A DNA stretch of 23,263 nucleotides from Fimenecus sp045631225 (GCA_045631225.1 JAZQUG010000043.1:1-23263), one strand, 5' to 3'; numbered from the stretch's first letter, positions 6,219 through 13,789 are shown. Notes: a model not told the origin generated them from the sequence alone. Numbers and translations are program-made.

Positions 6219-6248
6219 GTTGACAATTGTCAACATTTATGGTAAAAT
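6219..6248 (+). promoter_or_regulatory. Promoter of the 38-residue gene with a perfect palindrome over the -35
   Basis: TTGACA (6220-6225), 17 bp, TAAAAT (6243-6248) with an extended -10 TGG. A perfect 16-bp palindrome, GTTGACAATTGTCAAC (6219-6234), covers the -35 box and enters the spacer. This is a plausible operator, since a bound dimer would block RNA polymerase. Confidence 0.75.
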
Positions 6249-6280
6249 ATGTTTATCAAATTAATAAGGAGGTACGCAAA

Positions 6281-6397
6281 ATGTCAGCAATTTTCGAATT
6301 CGTTATGGGCATCCTTGGCATTGCAGGTACAGACCCTGAAGCTACTGGTATCGTAGGTCAGGTATTTGACCTCATTATTGGCTTCTTCGCTGCATAA
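6281..6397 (+). CDS. 38-residue acidic hydrophobic small protein, monocistronic
   Basis: Begins MSAIFEFVMGIL and ends VFDLIIGFFAA. Two hydrophobic stretches (residues 3-15 and 23-38) flank an acidic, Gly/Thr-rich turn (GTDPEATG). There is no Lys or Arg, so the net charge is about -4. It has all the signs of a real, well expressed gene: a strong promoter, AAGGAGG 9 bp before the ATG, codons like those of its well expressed neighbours (GGT, GGC, ATC, TTC, CTT), and a terminator 24 bp after the stop. It has no signal peptide and no family I recognise. A membrane-active or membrane-associated peptide, or part of a small-protein complex, would fit; this is inference. Confidence 0.72.
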   Translation: MSAIFEFVMGILGIAGTDPEATGIVGQVFDLIIGFFAA

Positions 6398-6420
6398 TTA
6401 AAATTGAATAATCATATGAG

Positions 6421-6447
6421 AAGCTATCCTTAATTGGATAGCTTTTT
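6421..6447 (+). terminator. Terminator of the 38-residue gene
   Basis: AAGCTATCC (6421-6429) pairs perfectly with GGATAGCTT (6436-6444) around TTAATT and ends in a T-run. Confidence 0.9.
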
Positions 6448-6456
6448 AATTTTTAT

Positions 6457-6484
6457 TTGCATTTTGCGTTTAATGTGTTACAAT
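6457..6484 (+). promoter_or_regulatory. Promoter of the MFS transporter gene
   Basis: TTGCAT (6457-6462), 16 bp, TACAAT (6479-6484), with TGT directly before the -10, ending 21 bp before the ATG. Confidence 0.6.
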
Positions 6485-6505
6485 ATTTCAAAAGGAGTTG
6501 TTATT

Positions 6506-7945
6506 ATGAAAACAAAGCAGATATCTCCTGAAAAATCAGCTAAAAAACAGCTTCGTAAGGAGAAAGAACTCAGGTATTGGGAAAAGCAGAAAGCAAGACC
6601 AAAGGGAAACACATATTTCTGGTATCTTGTACTTATTATCGCAATGATTTATGCAGTTGACGAAATTGCATCACAAATCAGCACACTTATGCAAACAGAA
6701 ATTGCAAATACTTTTTTCCAAAGTGAAAGTGCCGTTACACTTCTTAATCTTTTACAGATTGTGGCAATACCGTTTCAGATTGTAGGAATTCTTTACAGAC
6801 CGTTGGCAGACCGTTTTGGAAGAAAAACCTTCCTTATTATCAATACATTTGGTATGTCTTTTGCAATGTTTATGATTTTCCTTTCACAGAACGTATATAT
6901 GTATTTCTTTGCAGCATGCTTAATTATGTTCTTTATTCCGCACGATATGCATGTTGTATATATTATGGAAACTGCCCCTAGCAAAAGCCGTGCAATAACG
7001 TATTCTGTTGTAAAATTCTTTGCAAATATGGCAGTTATGCTTGTGCCTTTCCTTCGTCGTTGGTTAATGGAAACAGCCGGTCAATGGCGTAGAGTTTACT
7101 TTATCCCTGCTGTTGTAGGTATTGTGGTTTCACTTATTGCACTTCTCTGTGCAAGAGAAACTGACGCATTTATTGAGTCCCGTATCCGTTATCTCAGTAT
7201 GACAGAAGAAGAATTACAGGCAGAGAAACTCAGAAAATCTGCACAGGATTCTCAGGGCGGCGTTATTGATGCTCTTAAATTCGGTTTCAGCCACAAACAG
7301 CTTCGTTGGGTATTCATCTGCTTTGCTCTTGCAGGTATCGGTGTTATCGGTAGCATGAACTATCAGGCAATCCTTACTCACGGATATGCACAGAGTATTT
7401 ATGGCTCAAGTGCAAAGGAATTTCTCGACCTTGTAAGCGTAAATCAGGTGAACAAAGCGATTACATTATATCCAATCGGCATGGCTCTTTCACAGGTAAT
7501 TATGGGCTTTATCTCTGATAAAAAAGGTAGAAAAGCAGCAGCAATCACCGTTGCAGCAAACTGCGTTGTTTCCTTTGTTATATTCGCATTAGGTGCAAGA
7601 ATGAATTTCTTAACACCTGAAATTATCGGTTTCTTCTGCGGTACATTCGTAGGTAGTTATTATTCTACAAACGACGTTCTCATTATGATGGCAAGTGAAT
7701 CTGCACCTACAAATCTCCGTTCTTCTGCAACAGCGGCACAAACCGTTGTAGGCTTTGCAGGATATGCTGTCGGATTTATTACAAATATGATTTTAGCACT
7801 TATTTTTGGTGATAGTGTAATCGGTACAGTTGCTCTTTGTCTTCTTGTTCCAAGTTTTGTAATAACTCTTATTGCACTTATTAAGAATACTCACGAAACA
7901 AAAGGCATTGACCTTGATACAATTACAGGTTGTGAGTGGGACTAA
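6506..7945 (+). CDS. MFS transporter
   Basis: 479 residues with about 12 TM helices. A basic cytoplasmic N-terminus (residues 1-38, rich in Lys) precedes TM1. The MFS loop 2-3 motif appears as RPLADRFGRK and recurs in the second half as GFISDKKGRK, as expected from the two-bundle fold. A charged central loop (about residues 208-245) separates the halves. The substrate cannot be read from the sequence; sugar or drug transport is possible. The start ATG has AAAGGAG 8 bp upstream; an in-frame extension to 6434 would run through the promoter. It faces the galT gene and shares a terminator with it. Confidence 0.88.
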   Translation: MKTKQISPEKSAKKQLRKEKELRYWEKQKARPKGNTYFWYLVLIIAMIYAVDEIASQISTLMQTEIANTFFQSESAVTLLNLLQIVAIPFQIVGILYRPLADRFGRKTFLIINTFGMSFAMFMIFLSQNVYMYFFAACLIMFFIPHDMHVVYIMETAPSKSRAITYSVVKFFANMAVMLVPFLRRWLMETAGQWRRVYFIPAVVGIVVSLIALLCARETDAFIESRIRYLSMTEEELQAEKLRKSAQDSQGGVIDALKFGFSHKQLRWVFICFALAGIGVIGSMNYQAILTHGYAQSIYGSSAKEFLDLVSVNQVNKAITLYPIGMALSQVIMGFISDKKGRKAAAITVAANCVVSFVIFALGARMNFLTPEIIGFFCGTFVGSYYSTNDVLIMMASESAPTNLRSSATAAQTVVGFAGYAVGFITNMILALIFGDSVIGTVALCLLVPSFVITLIALIKNTHETKGIDLDTITGCEWD

Positions 7946-7983
7946 GCTCAAGTAAGAAGTAATAGTGAATAGTGAAAAAGTAA

Positions 7984-8015
7984 ACTCCCTACAAGTTTGT
8001 AGGGAGTTATATTTT
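7984..8015. terminator. Bidirectional terminator between the MFS gene and galT
   Basis: ACTCCCTAC (7984-7992) pairs with GTAGGGAGT (7999-8007), loop AAGTTT, with a T-rich tail on both strands. Confidence 0.85.
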
Positions 8016-8024
8016 TGATTAAGT

Positions 8025-9521
8025 TTATTTTACACTTGCGATAAATCTCTTGAACTGTTCTCTACCCTGTTCGTTTCTGTCATAAACGCCACACTGACCA
8101 AGGATTGCCGTAAACACAAGACCAATTTCATCTTCAATGATTTTGTCAATATTATCTGCATTGATTTCCGTATATTTTGCCTTGATTTTCATTGTCCAGT
8201 CATAATGCTTTGCAATTCTTTCATCAGCTGTGATATCTTTATTCTCAAGAATAGCATCCTTTAAGATTGCCATTTCTGTTTTAAGACGAGATGGTAAAAC
8301 TGCAAGTCCCATAACCTCAATAAGACCGATATTTTCTTTCTTGATGTTGTGGTATTCAGGATGTGGGTGATAGTAACCATCAGGATATTCTTCAGTAGTA
8401 ATATTGTTACGAAGAACAAGGTCGATTTCATATTTACCGTTTACAAATCTTGTAATAGGTGTGATTGTGTTGTGAATTACACCATCATCAGTTTTTGCGA
8501 TGATAAATGCTTCATCATCTGAATATTCACGCCATGTTGCAAGAATTTTACCTGCAAGTGTACAGATTCTGTCAGTATCGTCACCCTGAAGACGGATAAC
8601 AGACATAGGCCATTTAACGATACCTGCTGTCACATCAGCAAAGCCTTCAAATGTAACGTATTCTTCAATCGGAGCCTTTGCCATTGCAAATTCATAACGG
8701 CCACCCTGGAAATGTTCATGAGTAAGAATTGAACCACCTGAAATAGGTAAATCTGAGTTTGAACCGATGAAATAATGCGGGAACTGTTTTACGAAATCGA
8801 AAAGTCTTCTGAAATTCTTTTCGCAAACCTGCATTGGCTTATGTGCCTCATCAAATACGATACAATGTTCATTATAGTAAACATAAGGTGAATACTGTAA
8901 GAATGCATTTACACCTTCAAGACAGATTGGAATAACCCTGTGATTCTGACGTGCAGGATGATTAACACGACCTGCATAACCTTCGTTTTCCTTACAAAGC
9001 ATACACTTTGGATATGAGCTCTGCTCCATTTTTGTTGCAGCAGCAATAGCTTTAGGGTCTTTTTCAGGTTTTGCAAGGTTGATTGTAATATCAATATCAC
9101 CATATTCTGTACTTGTTATCCATTTAACATCATTCTTAATTCTGTATTCACGGATATAGTCAGATTTACGAGCAAGGTGATAGTAATAGTCAGTTGCACA
9201 TTCAGGAGATTCTTCGTACTTTTCCTTGAAAATCTTGATAACCTCTGATGGTCTTGGAGTGAAAACACCCATTACCTTTGTGTCGAACAAATCTTTATAA
9301 ACAACAGAATCCTCACAAAGACCCTTTTCAACTGCGAAATCCAGGATAACCTTTAAAAGCTCTTCAAGGTCAGCATCCTTTACTTCTGCATCAGTTTCCA
9401 TACTGTCCAACTGAAGAATTTCAAGCACACGGTTAACTGCCCAGATTTTATCCTCATTCTGGATAAGGTTTTCTTTCACAGCATAAGCCACAAGAGAATT
9501 GATTGCTTCATAAATATTCAT
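8025..9521 (-). CDS. galT: UDP-glucose--hexose-1-phosphate uridylyltransferase, class II
   Basis: 498 residues, the length of the Gram-positive class II GalT. Typical segments are RQNHRVIPI (191-199), YSPYVYYNEHCIVFD (210-224) and THEHFQGG (267-274), where H268-E-H270 holds the nucleotidyl-transferring histidine region. The enzyme swaps UMP between UDP-glucose and galactose-1-phosphate in the Leloir pathway. galK and galE are not in the window. I chose the ATG at 9521 because GGGGTG lies 6 bp upstream; a GTG at 9530 overlaps that RBS. Confidence 0.93.
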   Translation of the reverse strand: MNIYEAINSLVAYAVKENLIQNEDKIWAVNRVLEILQLDSMETDAEVKDADLEELLKVILDFAVEKGLCEDSVVYKDLFDTKVMGVFTPRPSEVIKIFKEKYEESPECATDYYYHLARKSDYIREYRIKNDVKWITSTEYGDIDITINLAKPEKDPKAIAAATKMEQSSYPKCMLCKENEGYAGRVNHPARQNHRVIPICLEGVNAFLQYSPYVYYNEHCIVFDEAHKPMQVCEKNFRRLFDFVKQFPHYFIGSNSDLPISGGSILTHEHFQGGRYEFAMAKAPIEEYVTFEGFADVTAGIVKWPMSVIRLQGDDTDRICTLAGKILATWREYSDDEAFIIAKTDDGVIHNTITPITRFVNGKYEIDLVLRNNITTEEYPDGYYHPHPEYHNIKKENIGLIEVMGLAVLPSRLKTEMAILKDAILENKDITADERIAKHYDWTMKIKAKYTEINADNIDKIIEDEIGLVFTAILGQCGVYDRNEQGREQFKRFIASVK

Positions 9522-9562
9522 CAAGAACACCCCATTATAAATTTAATAATAGTCTAATCTAT

Positions 9563-9590
9563 ATTATAAATAAAAATCATAACTTTTCAA
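9563..9590 (-). promoter_or_regulatory. Promoter of galT
   Basis: Minus strand TTGAAA (9585-9590), 16 bp, TATAAT (9563-9568), about 42 bp before the ATG. Confidence 0.68.
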
Positions 9591-9608
9591 GACATTTTTA
9601 TAAATATG

Positions 9609-9637
9609 TTGAATATTTTTTTCAGTTATGGTATTAT
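9609..9637 (+). promoter_or_regulatory. Promoter of cysK
   Basis: TTGAAT (9609-9614), 17 bp, TATTAT (9632-9637) preceded by TGG (extended -10). AGAGGTG is the RBS 5 bp or so before the ATG. No T-box, S-box or other leader structure fits in the short 5' region. Confidence 0.7.
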
Positions 9638-9665
9638 ATTTCGGTTGTAAAAGAGGTGCATAAAA

Positions 9666-10595
9666 ATGGTTTATAATAACATATTAGAAGCAATCGGCCA
9701 TACACCTATGGTCCGTCTCAACAGAATGGTTGACGAGGATAGTGCCGAGGTGCTTGTAAAATACGAAGGACTTAACGTTGGCGGTTCAATCAAAACAAGA
9801 ACTGCCTACAATATGATTCTGGATGCTGAGAAGAAAGGTATCATCAACAAAGATACAATTATCGTTGAGCCTACAAGTGGTAACCAGGGCATCGGTCTTG
9901 CTCTTATCGGTGCAGTTAAGGGATATAAGACTGTAATTATTATGCCTGACTCTGTAAGTGAAGAAAGAAGAAAGCTTGTTAATCACTACGGAGCAGAGGT
10001 TGTACTTATTCACGATGACGGTGACATCGGCAAATGTATTGATGATTGCCTTCAGACTGCTCTTAATATGCAAAAGGAAAATCCTGATGTGTATATTCCA
10101 CAGCAGTTTGTTAATCCTAAAAACCCTGAAGTGCATAAGCACCACACAGGACTTGAAATTCTCGAACAGGTTGCCGGTGATATTCACGGTTTCTGTTCAG
10201 GTATCGGTACAGGCGGTACAATTTCAGGTATTGGTGAAGTTCTTAAAGCACAGAACCCTGACATCGAAATCTGGGCTGTTGAACCTGAAAACGCTGCTAT
10301 TCTTGCAGGTGGTACAATCGGAACTCATATTCAGATGGGTATCGGTGACGGACTTATCCCTGATAACCTTAATCAGAACATTTATAGTGACATTTATATC
10401 GTCACTGACGAAGAAGCTTTACAGACTGCAAAAGATTTAGCAAGACTTGAAGGTATTATGTGTGGTATTTCAAGTGGCACAAATGTTGCTGCAGCACTTA
10501 AGCTTGCAAAGAAACTTGGTAAAGGCAAAACAGTTGTTACTGTTCTTCCTGACACAGCAGAAAGATATTTCAGCACACCACTATTTGAAGACTAA
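9666..10595 (+). CDS. cysK: Cysteine synthase family PLP enzyme
   Basis: 309 residues, the usual CysK length. O-acetylserine sulfhydrylases replace the acetyl group of O-acetylserine with sulfide to give cysteine. Visible landmarks are the PLP lysine K43 in GGSIKTRTA, the substrate loop TSGNQG (70-75), the phosphate-binding GTGGT, GISSGTN, and the C-terminal LPDTAERYFST. Two positions differ from the classic enzyme: SIKTR for SVKDR around the PLP lysine and TSGNQ for TSGNT. These place it in a divergent branch, so a related beta-replacement reaction cannot be ruled out. A tRNA gene starts 20 bp after the stop with no terminator in between. Confidence 0.85.
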   Translation: MVYNNILEAIGHTPMVRLNRMVDEDSAEVLVKYEGLNVGGSIKTRTAYNMILDAEKKGIINKDTIIVEPTSGNQGIGLALIGAVKGYKTVIIMPDSVSEERRKLVNHYGAEVVLIHDDGDIGKCIDDCLQTALNMQKENPDVYIPQQFVNPKNPEVHKHHTGLEILEQVAGDIHGFCSGIGTGGTISGIGEVLKAQNPDIEIWAVEPENAAILAGGTIGTHIQMGIGDGLIPDNLNQNIYSDIYIVTDEEALQTAKDLARLEGIMCGISSGTNVAAALKLAKKLGKGKTVVTVLPDTAERYFSTPLFED

Positions 10596-10615
10596 TGTGT
10601 AAAACTAAATAATTA

Positions 10616-10692
10616 GCGCTTGTAGCTCAGCCGGATAGAGCGTCAGACTCCGACTCTGAAGGTCGCTGGTTCGACTCCAGTCAGGCGCGCCA
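10616..10692 (+). tRNA. tRNA-Arg (anticodon CCG)
   Basis: A 77-nt cloverleaf with encoded CCA. Acceptor GCGCTTG/CAGGCGC, D stem GCTC/GAGC, anticodon stem TCAGA/TCTGA around CTCCGAC (anticodon CCG), T stem GCTGG/CCAGT. Discriminator base G. It has no promoter of its own in the 20-bp gap after cysK, so it is probably processed from the cysK transcript. Confidence 0.95.
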
Positions 10693-10693
10693 A

Positions 10694-10726
10694 AAATACC
10701 GCACACGAGAGTGTGCGGTATTTTTA
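10694..10726 (+). terminator. Terminator after tRNA-Arg
   Basis: AAATACCGCACAC (10694-10706) pairs perfectly with GTGTGCGGTATTT (10711-10723), loop GAGA, then T's. It begins 2 bp after the tRNA CCA. Confidence 0.93.
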
Positions 10727-10766
10727 CTTCTTCACTATTAACTAATCACTCTTCACTATAATTACA

Positions 10767-10799
10767 CCCTTGAAGCCACATGGTTTCAGGGGCTTTTTT
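10767..10799 (+). terminator. Extra terminator-like hairpin in the tRNA-Arg/lipase gap
   Basis: CCCTTGAAGCC (10767-10777) pairs with GGTTTCAGGGG (10782-10792) through two G-U pairs, loop ACAT, followed by C and T6. No gene lies between it and the tRNA-Arg terminator, so it may be a backup or a remnant of a lost gene. Between them is only an AT-rich TTCACTATT-type repeat (10728-10757). Confidence 0.55.
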
Positions 10800-10877
10800 G
10801 TATTTCCGTATTTGAATATTACTCCTTAAAGTTTACCTGATATGCTTTCTAAAAATTCAAAATTGTAACAAATGTTA

Positions 10878-11018
10878 TTGACGAGCAGACATTCAAAGTG
10901 TATAGAAATCTATGTGGCAGAATACAAAGGATGTTAACCTCATCATGTATTACTATTGAGAACAAAATTAAGAAGTAGAGAAAAATCCCTGACTTGCGAA
11001 TTTGCAAATCAGGGATTT
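10878..11018 (+). ncRNA. Possible small transcript of about 105 nt
   Basis: TTGACG (10878-10883), 17 bp, TATAGA (10901-10906) resembles a sigma-A promoter. A strong hairpin (10983-11018) follows about 75 bp later. The stretch between them has no ORF with an RBS. This would give a short untranslated RNA, but the hairpin is also needed by the converging lipase gene, so the evidence is only the promoter match. The remaining sequence, 10800-10877, shows nothing. Confidence 0.25.
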
Positions 11019-11020
11019 AT
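10983..11020. terminator. Terminator of the dockerin lipase gene
   Basis: AAATCCCTGA (10983-10992) and TCAGGGATTT (11009-11018), with inner TTGC/GCAA pairs. It lies 15 bp beyond the lipase stop. A and T flanks allow use in both directions. Confidence 0.87.
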
Positions 11021-11034
11021 TATTTATCCAGTTA

Positions 11035-12672
11035 TCAAACTGTTCCTGCTACCATTTTTAAGATAATTCTCGCATCGGATGCTGTAAGTGTATCATCACA
11101 GTTCATATCACCATTCATAAGCTGTTCTTCTGTTGCACAATAAATTCCAGCAGTTGCTTTCAAAATAAGTGCAGCATCAACCGCAGTAACCTTTCCGTCA
11201 CCTGTCACATCACCACTTCCGCAGGTATATGGCATAAGCTTTGGAATTTCTGTATTGTAATACATAAACTGTGGATACTGTGGATTTGATTCGACTGTGT
11301 ACTGTTTATCTGCTGTAAGCAACCAGATATAGAAATCACAAGTACCGTCATTGTGGTCGTATGCAATATGTCCCCAGTTCTTTGTAATCCAAGTCTGCAT
11401 TGGAGCCTGAGCAGTTGAAACGTCAACAACATTATCAGGAGAAACCATATCTTTTCCGTTGTTTACTGCCTGAACATAATCTGCACCGAGAGTTTCACCG
11501 ATATTCGCAACTGTTGCAAAACCACTTGTGTTGTATGTTTCAATAACGCCATCTGAATTCCAACGAGCTGTCTTTGTTACAGGAGCAATATATTGATTAT
11601 AGTTTGAAACACAGAAATAGTTCACATCTTCACTTGCAACCATTTCTTTTACTCTTTCAGTTGTCTTACTTGCAACCTTTTCGTAATAATCATTTGCAAA
11701 AGCCTTCATTTCAGGACCTGCATCAGGGAGCATCATTTCAATTGCTTCTTCGAAGTGATATTCAGGAACAAAGCACCAGAATGATGGAAGATATCCGAAA
11801 ACAGGAATCAGAACTTCCTTATAAATTCTATCCCCTGCTACCTCAAAAATGTAGTTTGCAAGATTTGCAAGGTCTTCAAAAAGTGGAATATACGGGATAA
11901 GTGAAGCATATTCAGTTGAACCGTAAATACTCTGTGCAATAAGCCCACCAAGAGCAGGACCATCAATTTCAGGATTACCGATAAACAACTGACCAATCAT
12001 TTCAAGTCCGTTGAATGCTGAGTTTGCCATTACAAGATTCTGAACATCACCGTAACCATAGAGTGCAAGGTATGTATTTGTCATACATCCTCCCATGCTT
12101 TCAGCACAGATAGTTACTTTATCGTGACCTGACTTAACCTTAACTTCCTTAATGAACTGATTAAGGTCTTCTGCAATTTCAAAAGGATTTCCTGTCCAGT
12201 CATAAATGAAAAGGTATGAATGCTTTTCACCTAATTTTCTGTAAACAGCCTGTGCAAGTGTGCTTTCTGAGCTCACTTCGTCTGCTGTTAAATCCACATA
12301 AGTTTCAATAGGGTCACTTGTATAACCCTCAACAGTAACAACAGAATCACGATTAAGGTTGTTGTCGTAAGAAACAGGAGCAAAAATTGCTGTAACAGCC
12401 ATATCCAACGCTTCAACAAGAGTATCCATATTGAGTGTTACAAGGAACTCTGCAAGCTTTGGTACAGCAGGTAAAATTCCGTTTACAATGTTATCAGTTG
12501 AGAACACAGGATTACCCTCACCATCATAAAGGGTTTCACCGATACCTCTTACCTGAACAACAGGTGCGGTACCACAATCACATTTTGATGTTGCAGCAAA
12601 AGAAAAAGGAACTGTTGTCACCAAAAGAACAACAGACAAGATAATACTTAAAACTGCTTTCATTTTCTTCAT
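11035..12672 (-). CDS. Secreted alpha/beta-hydrolase (lipase/LCAT-like) with C-terminal type I dockerin
   Basis: 545 residues. A Sec signal peptide (1-26, cleavage after SFA) precedes a catalytic domain that starts APVVQVRGIGETLYD, like the oxyanion-loop strand of LCAT-type lipases. YDWTGNPFEIAEDLNQFI and then ICAESMGG (188-195) follow, with S192 as likely nucleophile. The usual GxSxG is altered to AxSxG. GHIAYDH near residue 436 may give the catalytic His. Residues ~482-545 form a dockerin with two calcium loops (GDVTGDGKVTAVDAALIL and GDMNCDDTLTASDARIIL). Dockerins bind cohesins on scaffoldins, so this enzyme is probably part of a cell-surface or released multienzyme complex. The likely substrate is an ester or lipid, but this is not fixed. 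GGAGGG precedes the ATG. Confidence 0.83.
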   Translation of the reverse strand: MKKMKAVLSIILSVVLLVTTVPFSFAATSKCDCGTAPVVQVRGIGETLYDGEGNPVFSTDNIVNGILPAVPKLAEFLVTLNMDTLVEALDMAVTAIFAPVSYDNNLNRDSVVTVEGYTSDPIETYVDLTADEVSSESTLAQAVYRKLGEKHSYLFIYDWTGNPFEIAEDLNQFIKEVKVKSGHDKVTICAESMGGCMTNTYLALYGYGDVQNLVMANSAFNGLEMIGQLFIGNPEIDGPALGGLIAQSIYGSTEYASLIPYIPLFEDLANLANYIFEVAGDRIYKEVLIPVFGYLPSFWCFVPEYHFEEAIEMMLPDAGPEMKAFANDYYEKVASKTTERVKEMVASEDVNYFCVSNYNQYIAPVTKTARWNSDGVIETYNTSGFATVANIGETLGADYVQAVNNGKDMVSPDNVVDVSTAQAPMQTWITKNWGHIAYDHNDGTCDFYIWLLTADKQYTVESNPQYPQFMYYNTEIPKLMPYTCGSGDVTGDGKVTAVDAALILKATAGIYCATEEQLMNGDMNCDDTLTASDARIILKMVAGTV

Positions 12673-12703
12673 AAAAATCCCTCCGAATTAAAATTCCGAG
12701 TTC

Positions 12704-12732
12704 ATTTTATCACAACTTTTTCCTGTTTACAA
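12704..12732 (-). promoter_or_regulatory. Promoter of the dockerin lipase gene
   Basis: Minus strand TTGTAA (12727-12732), 17 bp, TAAAAT (12704-12709), lying in the 63-bp gap after the S1-domain gene. Cotranscription with that gene is also possible, as no terminator is seen in the gap. Confidence 0.62.
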
Positions 12733-12735
12733 CAA

Positions 12736-13659
12736 TCAAAACACACTTTCGATAATTTTTTCTGCAATTTCAGGTGAATATTGCCACATATCCATATGGT
12801 CACCGTCGTAAAAGTATTTCACAGGCTTTGGTTCTGCCTTTTCAGGAAAACTGTCCACAATGGAAAGTTTAATTTTCATTTTTTCAGGATTGATGCTTTT
12901 TATGTAAACACTTGCAGAATCACCTTCGTGTACTTCACCGGAATATTCAGCAAGACCGGCAAGATTTGGAGATAATTCAATAAAAACTCCGTATTTTTCT
13001 ATTGAACGGACAATCCCGCCAACAGTCTGACCTGCTTTGAATTTTTCTGCGTTTTCATTCCATGTACCAAGCAACTCTTTGTGTGAAAGCGTCACTCTGC
13101 CAGATTCATCGATATTCTTAACGACAGCCTTAATCATAGTGTTAACGGAAAATCTCACATCAGGATGTGGAATACGGGATACAGAAATGCTATCGATAGG
13201 TAAAAGTGCAGAAATTCCACAACCTATATCACAGAATGAGCCAAAGGTTTCGTTATGAGTAATTCTTGCATCAATTATATCGCCCGGTAAAAGAGTTTTG
13301 ATGTATTCTTCTGCACACTCCTCTTGTACTCTTCTGCGACTCAATATGGCAGTACGGACTCCCGTCTCATCATCCATAAAGTCAATTATTTTAAAAGCAA
13401 CAGGTTTATTTACCCTTGAAATGATTGCAATATCACGAACGCTTCCGTCCGAAATTCCCATAGCACATTCTTCTCGTGGAATAACACCCTGAATAACACC
13501 CAAATCCACATAAAGATTGTGGTCACGGTCACACAGCGTTGCTTTTGCCTCTAAAATTTTTTCTGAAAAAAAGCATTCACGAAGACTGCTTATTGACTCC
13601 ATACATTTTCTGTTCTGTTTTGTTTCAAAAAGAATTCCCTCAGGATAATATTTTTTCAT
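12736..13659 (-). CDS. Protein with three S1 RNA-binding domains
   Basis: 307 residues. S1-type beta-barrel repeats lie at about 35-110 (degenerate: YVDLGVIQGVIPREE), 120-195 (GSFCDIGCGISALLPID ending in VTLSHKE) and 205-272 (GIVRSIEKYGVFIEL, then LAGLAEYSG). It is shorter than ribosomal protein S1 and resembles the small S1-like proteins of Clostridia, probably an RNA- or ribosome-binding factor. The start is the second ATG (13659), with AAAGGTGAG 5-13 bp upstream; the ATG at 13680 would put this RBS inside the gene and has none of its own. Confidence 0.8.
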   Translation of the reverse strand: MKKYYPEGILFETKQNRKCMESISSLRECFFSEKILEAKATLCDRDHNLYVDLGVIQGVIPREECAMGISDGSVRDIAIISRVNKPVAFKIIDFMDDETGVRTAILSRRRVQEECAEEYIKTLLPGDIIDARITHNETFGSFCDIGCGISALLPIDSISVSRIPHPDVRFSVNTMIKAVVKNIDESGRVTLSHKELLGTWNENAEKFKAGQTVGGIVRSIEKYGVFIELSPNLAGLAEYSGEVHEGDSASVYIKSINPEKMKIKLSIVDSFPEKAEPKPVKYFYDGDHMDMWQYSPEIAEKIIESVF

Positions 13660-13683
13660 ATATCTCACCTTTATTTTCAAATT

Positions 13684-13711
13684 AATATATAGATATGAGA
13701 TAAATCTTCAA
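13684..13711 (-). promoter_or_regulatory. Promoter of the S1-domain gene
   Basis: Minus strand TTGAAG (13706-13711), 16 bp, TATATT (13684-13689), about 25 bp before the chosen ATG. Confidence 0.5.
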
Positions 13712-13736
13712 TTAAGAATTAAAAATAGGTATTTTA

Positions 13737-13765
13737 TTTTCATAACTTTTATGGTATTATATAAT
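13737..13765 (+). promoter_or_regulatory. Probable promoter of the DUF951-prfA operon
   Basis: TATAAT (13760-13765), with an overlapping extended -10 TGG-TATTAT (13752-13760) that is also seen before cysK and murC. The -35 is poor (TTTTCA at 13737). Either -10 could be used. Confidence 0.5.
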
Positions 13766-13789
13766 GTAATATATTTTGAGGTAAAATTT

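Noticed and set aside
9591..9665. Riboswitch or T-box leader for cysK
   Set aside because: The likely transcription start leaves only ~20 bp before the ATG, too short for such an element.
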